Source: Liolophura sinensis
Taxonomy: Eukaryota; Mollusca; Polyplacophora; Chitonida; Chitonidae
Length of the DNA: 64,000 nt
Direction: 5' to 3'
Assembly: GCF_032854445.1 (NCBI RefSeq)
Contig: NC_088301.1
Location: forward strand, 14,754,281 to 14,818,280
This document shows, piece after piece, positions 43,001 to 49,000 of the stretch (its first letter is position 1; each line of letters opens with the position of its first letter). The position numbers and the translations under genes were made by a program. The notes below the pieces were generated by a model. The model ran no database searches. It was given only the letters and a program-made list of their open reading frames with translations, and was not told where the DNA came from.

Positions 43001-44789
43001 TGCATGCTTCATTTGATGTATCCATATGCCAATAAGGGTGTGCTAGCTCTCTTGTACTTTACAGCATGATAACAGTAATTCCAATTACACTGGCTGCCTC
43101 TCTATTGCCAATGCCATGTTTACAGATGAGAGTAACCACAATCTCATTGCTGGTATTACAGTAACAGGGACAGAAGGTTTGAGCCGATGACGTTTGGCAT
43201 CACATCTTGTATCATTTCTGATATCTAATAGTCACTGATAGAGGAGTTTCAGTCTGTTCCATTTGTCATGGTTTGTAAAATTGCCTGCCTCCTTATGAAA
43301 ATAAGACCATTTTTTAAAATTTTTGCAAATCCATTTTCCCCCAAACCAGAAGAATTGCCAGTAATTAAATAAATCCAAACATATGTACAATGTATAGACT
43401 TTACCTTGCCTATCGTGATGGCGCCCACTTCCCAAGAGCTGAAATTTGACAGGGCCCTCCTTTTGCTTACCCACAATTCATACACAGTTTCTTCAAGCTT
43501 GGATCCAAGGTGGTCTGTTACATAAGACATTAAAAATAAATAGAAGAAGCTAAATAAATAATATATAAAAATGAGTCAAAGTTTAACGCATTGATATGCG
43601 TCACACTGTTTTGAAAATTTTCTTTTTTTGTACAATTTAGTTATTTCATTTTCAAACACGAAAAAGTTAATTATTTTTTTTAATATCTAATTTCTGTTCA
43701 TCATAGAAAGATGATTTATGGTTTCTATTATCTGGACATAAAAGATGTCATGGGCTTCATTTGCCTCTAAACATTTCTTTAAATGACTTTTCAGGACAAA
43801 TACAAATTCAGTCTAAAATTGCTGTAAGAAAGACGGCTCTACAGGTTTACAATACCACTTAATACCAATTTATCAGGTGCACAGACCTTTCCTGTAAATA
43901 ACACAGACTGGCAGGTGTCTGGAGACTTTGACATGCCTCTCTAGTACTGATATGGGGAAATCCTTGAATAAGCTGTGGCCAGTACCAACAACACCTGTAA
44001 ACATATCAGTGATATAAAAAGAATGAAAACTTAATTAATTAGCACCATACAATTCAATTACCAAACAGCATGTAGGTTTTGTACTGATTAAGTAGGCTGG
44101 ACACCGAATTTGTCGCAAAATGTGAGAAGGCAAAAACAAGCACATATATGTGTGCTTAATCCATAAACTTGATATAGCTGAATCATCATATGAAATATCA
44201 GAGGCTTTGGATAAGTTATGTGAGTATATGAATAGGGTTACATTTTAGGGAAAACAATTAAAATATTACATAGCCCTCCAGATATAATGGAATGTATATT
44301 TTGCAAACTGCACAGATCTGTGTTTTCTTTTTTTTTTTTTCATAGCCTACATTTTTCATAAGATGATAGATTGAATGTATATTTGGAATCTGATCAATCT
44401 GGAGCTAATATAACATTTGTCTCAGGTTGAACGCATCGGGAGTTGCAATATGAACATTACGTGGTGTACATTGTATATGACGTAGTAGAATGATGTCAGT
44501 TACTTGAAGAATGTATCTTCCGCAATGAACATTTGGAAAGCGAATCAACGCTAATGCGTTACACATTTAAACTGCTTACAGGTAATTGGGAAACGTGACT
44601 GACGGAAAACGGACACCCAGTGCTGTATTAAAAAGCAAATGAGTAATAGGTGTAATCCTACAAAAAACTTAAATAAAAGCAACATTTGACTTCAAAGCAT
44701 ATGGCCGTAGAGTTAAAAAGCATGATCTCACCATCTATGGACGCAACCAATGATGAACATATGAAAAACAGAGCAGAGCAAACTTCCAT
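9938..44789 (-). CDS. Multi-thioredoxin-domain ER/secretory protein (TXNDC16-like), 17 exons assembled, 3' end open
   Basis: Assembled from splice signals on the minus strand. Coding exons: 44789-44732, 43994-43887, 43514-43405, 42508-42374, 41878-41744, 38006-37820, 36947-36793, 35165-35004, 32890-32732, 29432-29348, 27923-27736, 26999-26916, 26398-26183, 24202-24078, 21167-21033, 14456-14375, 10052-9938. All junctions are GT-AG and phases agree throughout (2239 coding nt). The protein starts with a signal peptide (MEVCSALFFICSSLVAS). Residues about 183-245 form a thioredoxin-like module without CxxC (CFYAAWANDS). Residues about 404-495 form a canonical module with CGSC at 411-414 and cis-Pro 457 in TGFPTL. 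Residues about 680-746 look like a PDI b'-type module. Many N-glycosylation sequons (NLTD, NVS, NYS, NCT, NITA) fit an ER-lumen or secreted protein. Family knowledge: TXNDC16/ERp90 and TXNDC11 share this layout, with lengths of about 800-1000 residues. The precise orthology is inferred and the C-terminus is missing. Confidence 0.8.
10160..10262 (-). mobile_element. SINE family A fragment
   Basis: Tail-proximal half only: GGTATTTAACCGCATATTTA, then CCAGCATTTTGATGGGAGGA, then GGGGAAACCCC. Confidence 0.6.
11014..11052 (-). mobile_element. SINE family B scrap
   Basis: TGCTTGGGGTTTAACATCGT followed by ACTTAACAA, the family B tail block. Confidence 0.5.
11212..11462 (-). mobile_element. SINE family B copy, missing tRNA-like head
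   Basis: Shares with the 14942 copy the blocks AACGTCGTACTTAACAATTT, GACACTGGGCCAACCAGTCA and GAGCGCCAAGCGAGTCAGCA, in the same order. It ends at the ATTTTTAAAGT block before the tRNA-like head. Confidence 0.75.
12060..12340. repeat. Tandem repeat of TAACTGTTAACTATTTAA type
   Basis: At least 12 imperfect units of about 18-35 bp alternating GTAACTGTTAAC with TATTTAA blocks. The TAACNGTTA core is itself palindromic, so the array is locally self-complementary. Confidence 0.75.
13599..13713 (+). mobile_element. SINE family A 3' half
   Basis: Contains CATAATGCTGGCCGCCAGCA, AGTGAAATATTCTAGAGTAT and the tail CAAATAAATAAATAAAT. Confidence 0.8.
14375..14456 (-). CDS. Gene 1 exon 16: start of C-terminal b'-like module
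   Basis: Acceptor CTGCAG|T and donor CAGCGG|GTAAGT. It encodes LFADAGLPVLIAFVHQENIT then ANSPFQR. The pattern GLPVLIAF followed by a polar turn is typical of the first strand of PDI b' and ERp44-type domains. NIT is a potential glycosylation site. The preceding intron is 6.6 kb. Confidence 0.82.
14738..14885 (+). mobile_element. SINE family A 3' half
   Basis: Contains CAACAACCTGCGGATG, CCATCATAATCCTGGCC and GGAATATTCTTGAGAACGGC, ending with a CAAATAAATAAATAAA tail. Confidence 0.8.
14942..15296 (-). mobile_element. SINE family B, most complete copy
   Basis: Runs from the block GGGGTTTAACATCGTATTTA to a tRNA-like head at 15236-15292. Read on the minus strand, the head has an A-box-like TAATGGTTAGAGC and a B-box-like GGGATCAGTCC, indicating a tRNA-derived Pol III promoter. 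Confidence 0.8.
18372..18420 (+). repeat. MITE-end relative (solo)
   Basis: GTCCCGTTGTTCAAAACTGT followed by ATTAGCCAATACTGGTATTAAG resembles the left end and subterminal TTAATACCAGTC of the MITE at 27961-28099. I see no matching right end. Confidence 0.45.
21033..21167 (-). CDS. Gene 1 exon 15
   Basis: Acceptor CATGCAG|G and donor AAACAG|GTATGT. It encodes YDLKPALKCEDDHTRCTEFI onward and ends TSTLFHTKN. A cysteine pair (KCEDDHTRC) may form a local disulphide. It joins the single-G phase of exon 14 and the phase-2 start of exon 16. Confidence 0.83.
21645..24185 (-). repeat. Tandem array of about 21 units of 119 bp, copied from exon 14 and its 5' splice site
   Basis: Most units are 119 bp (for example starts at 23126 and 23245). 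On the minus strand each unit is the body of exon 14, then CCCACAG|GTGAGTACACAG, then directly the exon body again. The unit closest to 24.2 kb is the real exon 14 with its acceptor; the rest fall in intron 14. Units near 21.65-22.0 kb are 120 bp, diverged (AGTCAGTATAGTGACCAAAG) and still open in the exon frame. Several units are shortened. 119 is not a multiple of 3, so reading through units changes frame. Confidence 0.92.
24078..24202 (-). CDS. Gene 1 exon 14: source of the downstream 119-bp array
   Basis: Acceptor TTTCCAG|GTTTCT and donor CCCACAG|GTGAGT; 41 codons plus 2 nt. It encodes VSLVRKDGVELTLMLLGKSL and then LATLVDQSEPRAQQYHRLHTHR, split across two strings here. The phase fits exons 13 and 15. 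About 20 further copies of most of this exon plus its splice donor follow in the intron. Confidence 0.78.
24203..26182 (-). other. Gene 1 intron 13
   Basis: Mostly AT-rich unique sequence. The last part, next to the exon 13 donor, is a SINE. No further structure noticed. Confidence 0.65.
25940..26165 (-). mobile_element. SINE family A, nearly full length, next to exon 13 donor
   Basis: Runs from TGTGTTTTATGCCAAACTCA through GCAGGTTGCTGTCAGGCC to the tRNA-like head (GACGCTAACCACCTCAGCCA, TGGAGGCCC). The head ends 18 bp from the exon 13 5' splice site. Confidence 0.85.
26183..26398 (-). CDS. Gene 1 exon 13
   Basis: Acceptor TATTTCAG|ATGGAA and donor GCAAAG|GTAAAC; phase 0, 72 codons. It encodes MEDVRLVASLMPKMSRFLPI, PPGRDYEYYLPY, RLACERLFGLAKCYSVYS and ASQDIQLIVAK. 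The pattern of alternating helices and strands suggests another thioredoxin-like module. A SINE ends only 18 bp beyond the 5' splice site. Confidence 0.85.
26599..26641. repeat. Short hairpin in intron 12
   Basis: GAGGATAACTAGACAA and TTGTCTAGTTAACCTC form a 16-bp stem with one mismatch around a loop of about 10 nt. Confidence 0.55.
26916..26999 (-). CDS. Gene 1 exon 12
   Basis: Acceptor CTTTCAG|ACTCAG and donor CCAATG|GTATGC; phase 0, 28 codons. TQPIIDWFLSLTVETVDNKK looks like the closing helix of the thioredoxin module (IIDWFLSL), followed by a linker. Confidence 0.8.
27736..27923 (-). CDS. Gene 1 exon 11: rest of canonical thioredoxin module
   Basis: Acceptor TTTGCAG|AT and donor CTCCTG|GTGAGT. 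After completing Asp it encodes GGSVYLVNCTADRELCKDHG then VTGFPTLSAYR. The VNC strand, the LC..HGV helix and the cis-Pro in GFPTL are diagnostic of the thioredoxin fold. The insertion GWLGAGQCVGDQGLSREKYV precedes the final strand. Joins exon 12 in phase 0. Confidence 0.9.
27961..28099. mobile_element. MITE with perfect 22-bp terminal inverted repeats
   Basis: CAGTTGTTCAAAAGTGTATT (plus AA) at 27962-27983 is exactly complementary to 28078-28099. A subterminal TTAATACCAGTC motif is present on one side and AATACCAGTC on the other. It has no coding capacity and its length (about 140 bp) is typical of a nonautonomous DNA transposon. It lies in intron 10. Confidence 0.75.
28496..28582 (+). repeat. 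87-bp duplicated block, copy 1
   Basis: Matches 30704-30790 with about 2 differences over 87 bp (for example CTTAATGCAGCTCAGCTATA and TAGCCTAGAATCTCCGAGCT). A family A SINE cut in its tail follows directly. Confidence 0.85.
28583..28791 (-). mobile_element. SINE family A, tail truncated
   Basis: Starts abruptly at CGACGGTGGCCAGCATTATG, with no A-rich tail, and runs to the tRNA-like head (GTGTGCTAACCAAATGAGGC, ATGGAGGCCCC). Confidence 0.85.
29348..29432 (-). CDS. Gene 1 exon 10: thioredoxin active site CGSC
   Basis: Acceptor CTTGCAG|GTTATT and donor TCATAG|GTGAGC. It encodes VIYVMDGCGSCKNNMHTFSK followed by LKNAISFI. The CGSC motif follows a hydrophobic strand and precedes a helix, as in thioredoxins. 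It is the only canonical redox dithiol seen in this protein. Confidence 0.88.
30263..30442 (-). mobile_element. SINE family A, head truncated
   Basis: Tail side ATTTGATTGGTGTTATATGC, body CAATCTGCAGGTTGCTGGAA, ending in ATGAGCTGGAGCTGAACTCA before the A-box region. Confidence 0.8.
30704..30790 (+). repeat. 87-bp duplicated block, copy 2
   Basis: Near-identical partner of 28496-28582, in a different intron of gene 1 (intron 9 rather than intron 10). It is not followed by a SINE. Confidence 0.85.
31177..31307 (-). mobile_element. SINE family A, 3' half
   Basis: TTTGATTGGTGTTTTACACC, CTTATACGACGGTGGCCAGC and CCCGGGGGAAACCCACGACC; it stops after CACAGGTTGA. Confidence 0.85.
31440..32060. repeat. 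Purine-rich region with GAGAGAGGCTAAGGACTAAG-like phrases
   Basis: About 600 bp in which the plus strand is strongly purine-biased. Loose repeats built from AAGGAGA, GAGAGGCTA and GACTAAGG occur with no fixed period. It lies in intron 9, so the pre-mRNA (minus strand) is pyrimidine-rich here. Confidence 0.75.
32732..32890 (-). CDS. Gene 1 exon 9: entry to canonical thioredoxin module
   Basis: Acceptor TATTTTCAG|TATGAC and donor TCTCTG|GTATGT; phase 0, 53 codons. It encodes YDSDRLESRLDTLHGIPVLT onward and ends in GVWKGEVTKISL, which runs directly into the active-site exon 10. A SINE begins 30 bp upstream of the acceptor. Confidence 0.83.
32920..33036 (-). mobile_element. SINE family A fragment near exon 9 acceptor
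   Basis: TTTATTTATTTATTTGATTT followed by ACGCCGTACTAGAGAATG, ending CATCTGCAGGTTGCTGTCA, with an internal deletion. The tail lies about 30 bp upstream of the exon 9 3' splice site. Confidence 0.8.
33236..33370 (-). mobile_element. SINE family A fragment with internal deletion
   Basis: Tail TTATTTATTTCATTAATG, CGTCGTACTCAAGAATATTT, then a jump to ACAATCTGCAGGTTGATGGC and GGGAGAGGAAGCCAGCATG. Confidence 0.75.
34234..34955. repeat. 39-bp minisatellite, about 18 copies, open on both strands
   Basis: The unit is CATGTAATGATTGACCTAGC followed by TACTGCCTGTACACATAAA. Period 39 is a multiple of 3, so the array is open on the plus strand (13-residue unit HVMIDLATACTHK) and on the minus strand. Variants GAGCTATCTACTG and GACCTAGCTATTG are interspersed in short runs. 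The array begins about 50 bp from the exon 8 donor inside intron 8. I regard the open frames as a by-product of the period. Confidence 0.9.
35004..35165 (-). CDS. Gene 1 exon 8: linker rich in polar residues
   Basis: Acceptor TATTGCAG|GTATCC and donor ATTCAG|GTGTGA; phase 0, 54 codons. It encodes VSHVFEGPWGWMCTDNSHNL and then a polar stretch with RQPSQRHDREEPNNVS, probably a flexible linker. Sequons NLTD and NVS are present. The donor is GTGTGA rather than GTRAGT, and a 39-bp minisatellite starts about 50 bp into the intron. Confidence 0.82.
35343..35402. repeat. GTAT/GTGT microsatellite
   Basis: Interrupted run of GTATGTATGTGTGTCTGTATG-type units in intron 7 of gene 1, adjacent to a family B SINE. 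Confidence 0.8.
35415..35660 (-). mobile_element. SINE family B copy
   Basis: Shares GACACCCCACCAAGTCACAT, TGACACCGTGCCAACCAATC and the distal block TCAGGTCTCTTGATTTTGAG with the 14942 copy. The head is incomplete. Confidence 0.75.
36793..36947 (-). CDS. Gene 1 exon 7
   Basis: Acceptor CATTGTAG|TT and donor AACCAG|GTGAGG. It begins by completing a Val codon and encodes 51 further residues, including RTYSRLIELGVNLTDCNGQS. It carries an N-glycosylation sequon (NLTD) and joins in phase to exon 8. Confidence 0.82.
37140..37215 (-). mobile_element. tRNA-like SINE head fragment
   Basis: Read on the minus strand, GTGGCGTAGTGGATAGAGCA is A-box-like and GGGCTCAATCC is B-box-like. No acceptor stem closes, so it is not a tRNA gene. 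It lies in intron 6. Confidence 0.5.
37820..38006 (-). CDS. Gene 1 exon 6: thioredoxin-like module lacking CxxC
   Basis: Acceptor TTCTACAG|GCG and donor AAGGCAG|GTAAGA; starts in phase 0, ends in phase 1, 62 codons. The core IMICFYAAWANDSLSHLSTF has the strand-turn-helix shape of a thioredoxin active-site segment, but AWANDS replaces the usual WCxxC, so this module should be redox-inactive. It is followed by a strand like those carrying the VD motif (YGILDVAVG). Confidence 0.85.
38283..38366 (+). mobile_element. tRNA-like SINE head fragment
   Basis: CCTTTAGTGTAGTGGTAGAA supplies an A-box-like motif and GCTAGTTCAAATCCC a B-box. Acceptor-stem pairing is poor and no terminator run follows, so a SINE-derived relic is more likely than a functional tRNA. 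Confidence 0.5.
40147..40264 (+). mobile_element. SINE family A 3' half, diverged
   Basis: CCCCTGGGCTCTGACCGACT, CCTCCCACCATATTATGCT and ACATTCTTGAGTACGAAG, then a CAAATAAATGAAATAAAT tail. Confidence 0.7.
40799..41061 (-). mobile_element. SINE family A, full length
   Basis: Complete from the tail (TTTATTGATTTATTAGATTG) through GCATGAGCTGGACTTGAAGT to the tRNA head end (TAACTGAGCCACAGAGGCCC). On its own sense strand the A box is GTGGCTCAGTTAG and the B box is close to ACTTCAAGTCC. Confidence 0.9.
41357..41624 (+). mobile_element. SINE family A, full length, inverted partner of the 40.8-kb copy
   Basis: Begins GGGGACCTCTGTGGCCGAGG, has CAGTTCAAGTCAAGC as B-box region, body GGATGGTCGTGGGTTTCCCT, and ends AATATTTTTGAGTACAGCGT with an AT-rich tail. 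Confidence 0.9.
41744..41878 (-). CDS. Gene 1 exon 5
   Basis: Acceptor TTTATACAG|GTTAAC and donor TACCAG|GTAAAT; phase 0, 45 codons. It encodes LINRAVQTGNNVLLGFTMTQ and nearby residues, typical of a redox-inactive b-type module (strand followed by an acidic helix, ELVEEVLYQ). Confidence 0.8.
42374..42508 (-). CDS. Gene 1 exon 4: end of N-terminal thioredoxin-like module
   Basis: Acceptor TTTTTGCAG|ACAGC and donor TCTTTG|GTGAGC; phase 0 at both ends, 45 codons. It contains VKVLPIFRCYLGTTAVHDYE, in which LPIFRCYLG is positioned like the cis-Pro segment of a thioredoxin fold, followed by a closing helix (TKWIQSL). Confidence 0.8.
42765..42935. repeat. Degenerate repeat, about 32-bp units
   Basis: Five or more units of the form GTTTTGATGAGCCCGTGTGC/TATGTTTTGATGAGCCGAAG, drifting in sequence, in intron 3 of gene 1. 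Confidence 0.65.
43405..43514 (-). CDS. Gene 1 exon 3
   Basis: Acceptor ATGTAACAG|AC and donor GGCAAG|GTAAAG. It begins by completing Asp and encodes HLGSKLEETVYELWVSKRRA through WEVGAITIGK, part of the N-terminal thioredoxin-like module. Confidence 0.78.
43887..43994 (-). CDS. Gene 1 exon 2
   Basis: Acceptor TTTACAG|GT and donor GGAAAG|GTCTGT. Only the frame starting with 2 nt (completing Gly from exon 1) leads in phase into exon 3. It encodes VVGTGHSLFKDFPISVLERH onward and ends VCVIYRK. It lies just after the signal peptide and resembles the beta-strand start of an N-terminal thioredoxin-like module. Confidence 0.75.
44732..44789 (-). CDS. Gene 1 exon 1: start codon and signal peptide
   Basis: Encodes MEVCSALFFICSSLVASID and ends in phase 1 at GATG|GTGAGATC. 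I chose the ATG at 44789 because it gives a compact signal peptide. In-frame upstream ATGs at 44819 and 44831 would add a basic stretch (ACREGRRNV) and cannot be excluded. An out-of-frame ATG 5 nt upstream opens a 19-codon overlapping uORF that ends inside this exon, which might dampen initiation. Confidence 0.75.
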
Positions 44790-45298
44790 AACATTACGGC
44801 GTCCTTCACGACAAGCCATTTCTTGCCGCATTAATACATTGAAAGGGGGCGTAACTCGGAAAGGAGTCTCCCTCAGTCTCACTTTTGAATTTGAGTTATG
44901 CCCAATAGGCCGAACTAGCAGGTCTGTGTGAGTAACTCTAAAGAACTGTGGTTACGTATCATGTCAGGGCCCTACAGTGAGGTACCTGGATGCCTAAAAC
45001 AAAGTAGGCCTGCGTGTTGGATTGACAAGTGTGTGTTATAAATTGTCGATGAAGTTTGTAAAATCTTGAAGTTTGTAAAATAAATGCCCAGTGGCTTTTT
45101 ATTATTCAGGCTTCAAAACTGCAAACTAGGAATGGAAAAGGAGAATCTTTTTTTGCATTACGTGTCATGATTTGATATATTTTGGGAAATGTTGTTTGTC
45201 TGTCTGTCTGTGTATCTTTTAATTCATTTTGTCATCCGTAAGGTAAATTAGGGTGGTCGAGGCAAAACTTAAAGTAGGCCTATCAGTATGGGGATTTT

Positions 45299-45337
45299 GA
45301 GTGTGGGTGTGTGTGTGTGTGGGGGGGGGGGGAGGGG
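45299..45337. repeat. GT microsatellite passing into poly-G
   Basis: GTGTGGGTGTGTGTGTGTGT followed by a run of about 12 G and AGGGG. Confidence 0.85.
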
Positions 45338-45709
45338 TTCAGCACAATTCAGGTGGGAGAAACCGAGCAGTGCCTTAACAAACTAATGTTTGGCTCTTTT
45401 GAATTGCAGGTATTTTGTTTTATTCACATCAGGCCCATACAAACCCGGTCACAGGTCCGGTGACTCTAGTATAGCAGGTATATACTGTTTTTTTAGCTAA
45501 GTAGATTGTTTAAGAAAACATTTCGTTAAATCAGAAAATTATAAGACTGGACTACTGAAAAAAGTGTAAAGCTATCACAACAACATCAGTGATAAATATA
45601 CAATTTTCGTAGCAGACCAGGAATATAATTTTTCTGTTTTAGTGCTATCCTGCATGTCTAATAACCTCGATTGTTACGCAACATTTCGTTAATTCACACT
45701 GTGTATAAT

Positions 45710-45868
45710 ATTTATTTATTTATTTGATTGGTGTTTTACTCCATTCTCAAGAATATTTCACCTATACGACGCCGGCCAGCATTATGTTGGGAGAAAACCG
45801 GACAGGGCCCGGTGGAAACCCACGACCATCCGCAGGTTGTTGGAAGACCCTCCTATGTACGGCCTGGA
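45710..45868 (-). mobile_element. SINE family A, head truncated
   Basis: TTTATTTATTTGATTGGTGT, CAAGAATATTTCACCTATAC, CCGCAGGTTGTTGGAAGACC. Confidence 0.85.
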
Positions 45869-46851
45869 GTGCTGTGTATAATACCTTAAACGTATGAATA
45901 CATATATAGATTTATACATGCCTGTAAACAGAGGTAGGGTGATAGAAGCTAACTATCTTTTGCAACACAGGCCAACCTAACTCAGTTAGGATGACAACAG
46001 CTTGTACAGTGTAATCTAAACATATTTACATACAGCATATAAATCGATACCAATTATAGCTGTTGTTGCAGAACAATGAAACATTATTTCTAACGCAAAG
46101 ACTTTTTTTTTTTTCGAATATTAAATAAAATAAAGCGTTCTGCATTGTTTTTCGTACTCGAACATGATACATCGTTTGTTAGATAAAGTGCAGTTATTTG
46201 TACCATTGCATGATATTTTTGTTAAGGAAATTAAATTACGGTGTTTCCGATGACTCTCCTTTGCTGGGATAATATACTCCCTTGCCAGTCATGCTATATT
46301 ATACCGACCGGTACATGTAACTTTATTATGTATATGCTCATAGACCGTGCAACCAGCGCATTTAAGATCTACATGTCTATTATGATATAATGTGATTTGT
46401 CGTAAATTTTATGAAAATTTTAAGCATTAGACTGAAACAAATTTACCATGAACATTGTCAATCCTATGTGACAAGGCTTTCTTCTATATATGTGGAGACC
46501 ATATCTCAGAGCAAGGCCAGTTTGCTTTTTATAAATGCAAAATGCAGGTATTTAACTGTAAATAGATACATGTACAACTGAAAAAATTCTTCTGATAAAG
46601 ACTAACACATTCTGTTAGCTTTCTTCGTGGTATTCACAAAAATACAATTTTCCAACAGGCCCTTGACCTCACTTACTTTAGAGAGTATAAAATCACCTAC
46701 GTGACGGACAAAATCTAATTTTAGTCTCTTGTTGGAAAAAATTATAGCACGGCATTTTGCTACATGTGGATGTAGTGTCCATTTATCATGTTTATAACAC
46801 CACCTTATGAAGTCGTGTGTTGACTTGTAGCCGTTCACAATCATAATTACC

Positions 46852-47010
46852 TACTCTCCGGCCGTAAGTGGAAAAGTCTGCCAGCAACCTGAGGATGGTC
46901 GTGTGTTTTCCCCTGGGCTTTGCCCGGTTTCCTCCCACCATAATGCTGGCCGCCGTCGTATAAGTGAAATATTCTTGAGAACGGCGTAAAACACAAATCA
47001 AATAAATAAA
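46852..47010 (+). mobile_element. SINE family A, first of a head-to-tail pair
   Basis: Starts within the body (CTCTCCGGCCGTAAGTGG) and ends with CAAATCAAATAAATAAA. The tail abuts the next copy. Confidence 0.85.
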
Positions 47011-47208
47011 ACCTAGTCTGTCACCAATGAGGTAGCCGTGAGTTCAAGTTCAGCTCATGCTGGCTGTCACTCCGGTCATGCATGGCTAGGTCAACGAGTA
47101 ACCTGCTGATGGTCGTGGATTTCCTCCCACCACAATGCTGTCCGACGTCGTATAAGTTAAATATTCTTGGGTACGGTGTAAAACACCAATGAACTAAATA
47201 AATAAAAA
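47011..47208 (+). mobile_element. SINE family A, second of a head-to-tail pair
   Basis: Begins in the tRNA-related region (CACCAATGAGGTAGCCGTGA), includes GCTCATGCTGGCTGTCACTC, and lacks part of the middle. Ends CAATGAACTAAATAAATAAA. Confidence 0.85.
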
Positions 47209-47585
47209 AAACCCCCAAAAACAAAACACAATGATAATTATTGTTGTATAAATGTTTCACTATTATAACACTATTATGTTATCGGTAACAGAAAACGTCA
47301 TCCCTGAAATCTACATATATCTCACAGATTTGAACATATGGGGCCTTGATATTTTAGTTTCGCCACCTCAGCATCCCCTTCCCCCAAGTTACATGAATAT
47401 GACACTCCACTGTCCTTCTTTGACTGGACAATATATCTCACCTGGAACTGAATTGTACATTCTACTGAAGAGTAGAGGGTTTTATTAATGATGCAATGCG
47501 TGTATCGACAGGCAGTGGCAATCATGTAGTTATTCAAGTCATAATATAAGCTACGGAAGATCGACAGTGCTGTATATCTCTTTAT

Positions 47586-47720
47586 TTTGATTGGGGTTTT
47601 AACGTCTTTTTATTTCCCATATATCACGGTGTCTGCTGTGGATCAAGTTGGAATGAATGTCGACAAATTTATAGTGCCGCCTCACTGAAACGCCATGCCG
47701 AAGACACCAGTCACATTTGT
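47586..47720 (-). mobile_element. SINE family B, diverged variant
   Basis: GATTGGGGTTTTAACGTC, AGTGCCGCCTCACTGAAACG and CATGCCGAAGACACCAGTCA. Similar in layout to family B but distinct, possibly a subfamily. Confidence 0.55.
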
Positions 47721-47833
47721 TATTGTGCTTGACATGGATTATAGTGGCGTAACTAGTCAAGATCAATAGTACCTTATTTATTATTACAGTAAGTCGATTT
47801 GTACACAACGAGAATGTAGGTCTCTATTTATGC

Positions 47834-48079
47834 GAGAGCCTCGGTGACCGAGGTGATCAGCGCGCCAACACGGCGCCATGATCCAGGAGTCTCCTCCAAT
47901 GCGTTCGTTGTGACTTCACTTCCAGCGTGCAACCTATGGATGGTCGTGGGTTTCCGCCGGGCTCTGTCCAGTTACCAACCCCCCCCCCCCCCCCCCCACC
48001 CCCCAACCCCCGTAATGCTGTCCGCTGGCTCATAAGTAAAATATTCTCGAGTACGATGTCAAACAGACAAATGAATAAA
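47834..48079 (+). mobile_element. SINE family A with internal poly-C expansion
   Basis: tRNA head GAGCCTCGGTGACCGAGGTG and body GGATGGTCGTGGGTTTCCGC. A run of C of more than 20 nt (about 47979-48001) replaces the CCTCCCACC block; then CGTAATGCTGTCCGC and the tail. Confidence 0.8.
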
Positions 48080-48309
48080 GTCTACATACGCCCTGACCGA
48101 GTGAAATGTTCGGGTGAGTTGATTTCGCTTTTATCTAACGGAAAAAATTCAAACTGGCACACTCCTGGATTTACTACTCATGAGCCACAGCGGAATAGAT
48201 CCACTAGACCCATGATCCGGGTTACGCATGGTATTTTCTGCTTTCATTCAGTCTGTTCTACGGTAGTTCTGTGGTCGTTTGGGAATTTTTCATTCCGTTA
48301 GTCACGGAC

Positions 48310-49000
48310 CGTTGAGCTACCGTTTGTAACTCCCCAGCAGATACCATGATGTCCCCAGGAAACAACCACAGTATGATAGAGATAGACGGCTCTCACTCCG
48401 GATGTTACAACTTCACGTGTCTTCACGACTCCATGATCGACCAGAATCCCTGAAACTCGTACAGCTTCAACCCGGAGAGAGACTATACGGTCTGTTTGCT
48501 ATAGCGACACATGAGGCTCAATATTACTACTTTACCTATCTACCTGGCTGTTTCCCCAGTTATGTTGAATTAAAATAATAATAATAAACAGAACAGTAGT
48601 GTTGTTTTTCGTATTTGTGACAAACAGTGTACTGCATGTAATTTGATCGGTCCAGTATGACGGGTTGACTGCTTTTGTTGTTGGTATATACACTGTACCA
48701 TTGTAACGCCACGGTTTATTCCTAGGTATATTCCTTATCTGGAATGTTGCGACGGCAAGCAGTTTGCAGCCGTATTGGATGTTTAGCCCAGAACACTGAA
48801 GACACAAACCTCGTGTCACGGACTGGAATCCCTTCAGATTCACCGTGCATGTGTAGCTGCCCACAGTGTGAGTTGACTATGAACGAAACAGAACAAAATT
48901 CCGTGATTTTCATATCATGAAACTGTGTAGATAAGTGTGAGAGAGACGTATCGTTGTGCTCGGTGCATGTTGTTGTTGATATCGAAAGTGAATGTGTTCT
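48310..49000. pseudogene. Coding-like patch with Ig-domain-like motifs (uncertain)
   Basis: The patch has higher GC than its surroundings. On the minus strand, an acceptor-like TTTCGTTCATAG (about 48880) opens a frame with TVGSYTCTVNLKGF, reminiscent of the G-x-Y-x-C motif of Ig domains, and upstream a frame with DQNTFTFDINNN. On the plus strand, 48348-48452 encodes a short frame with GSHSGCYNFTCLHD. The frames are on opposite strands and short. A decayed receptor fragment is one reading, chance is another. Confidence 0.2.

Noticed and set aside
47979-48005. Poly-C run as a possible regulatory tract
   Set aside because: It sits inside a SINE copy and is most simply a slippage expansion of its CCTCCCACC block.
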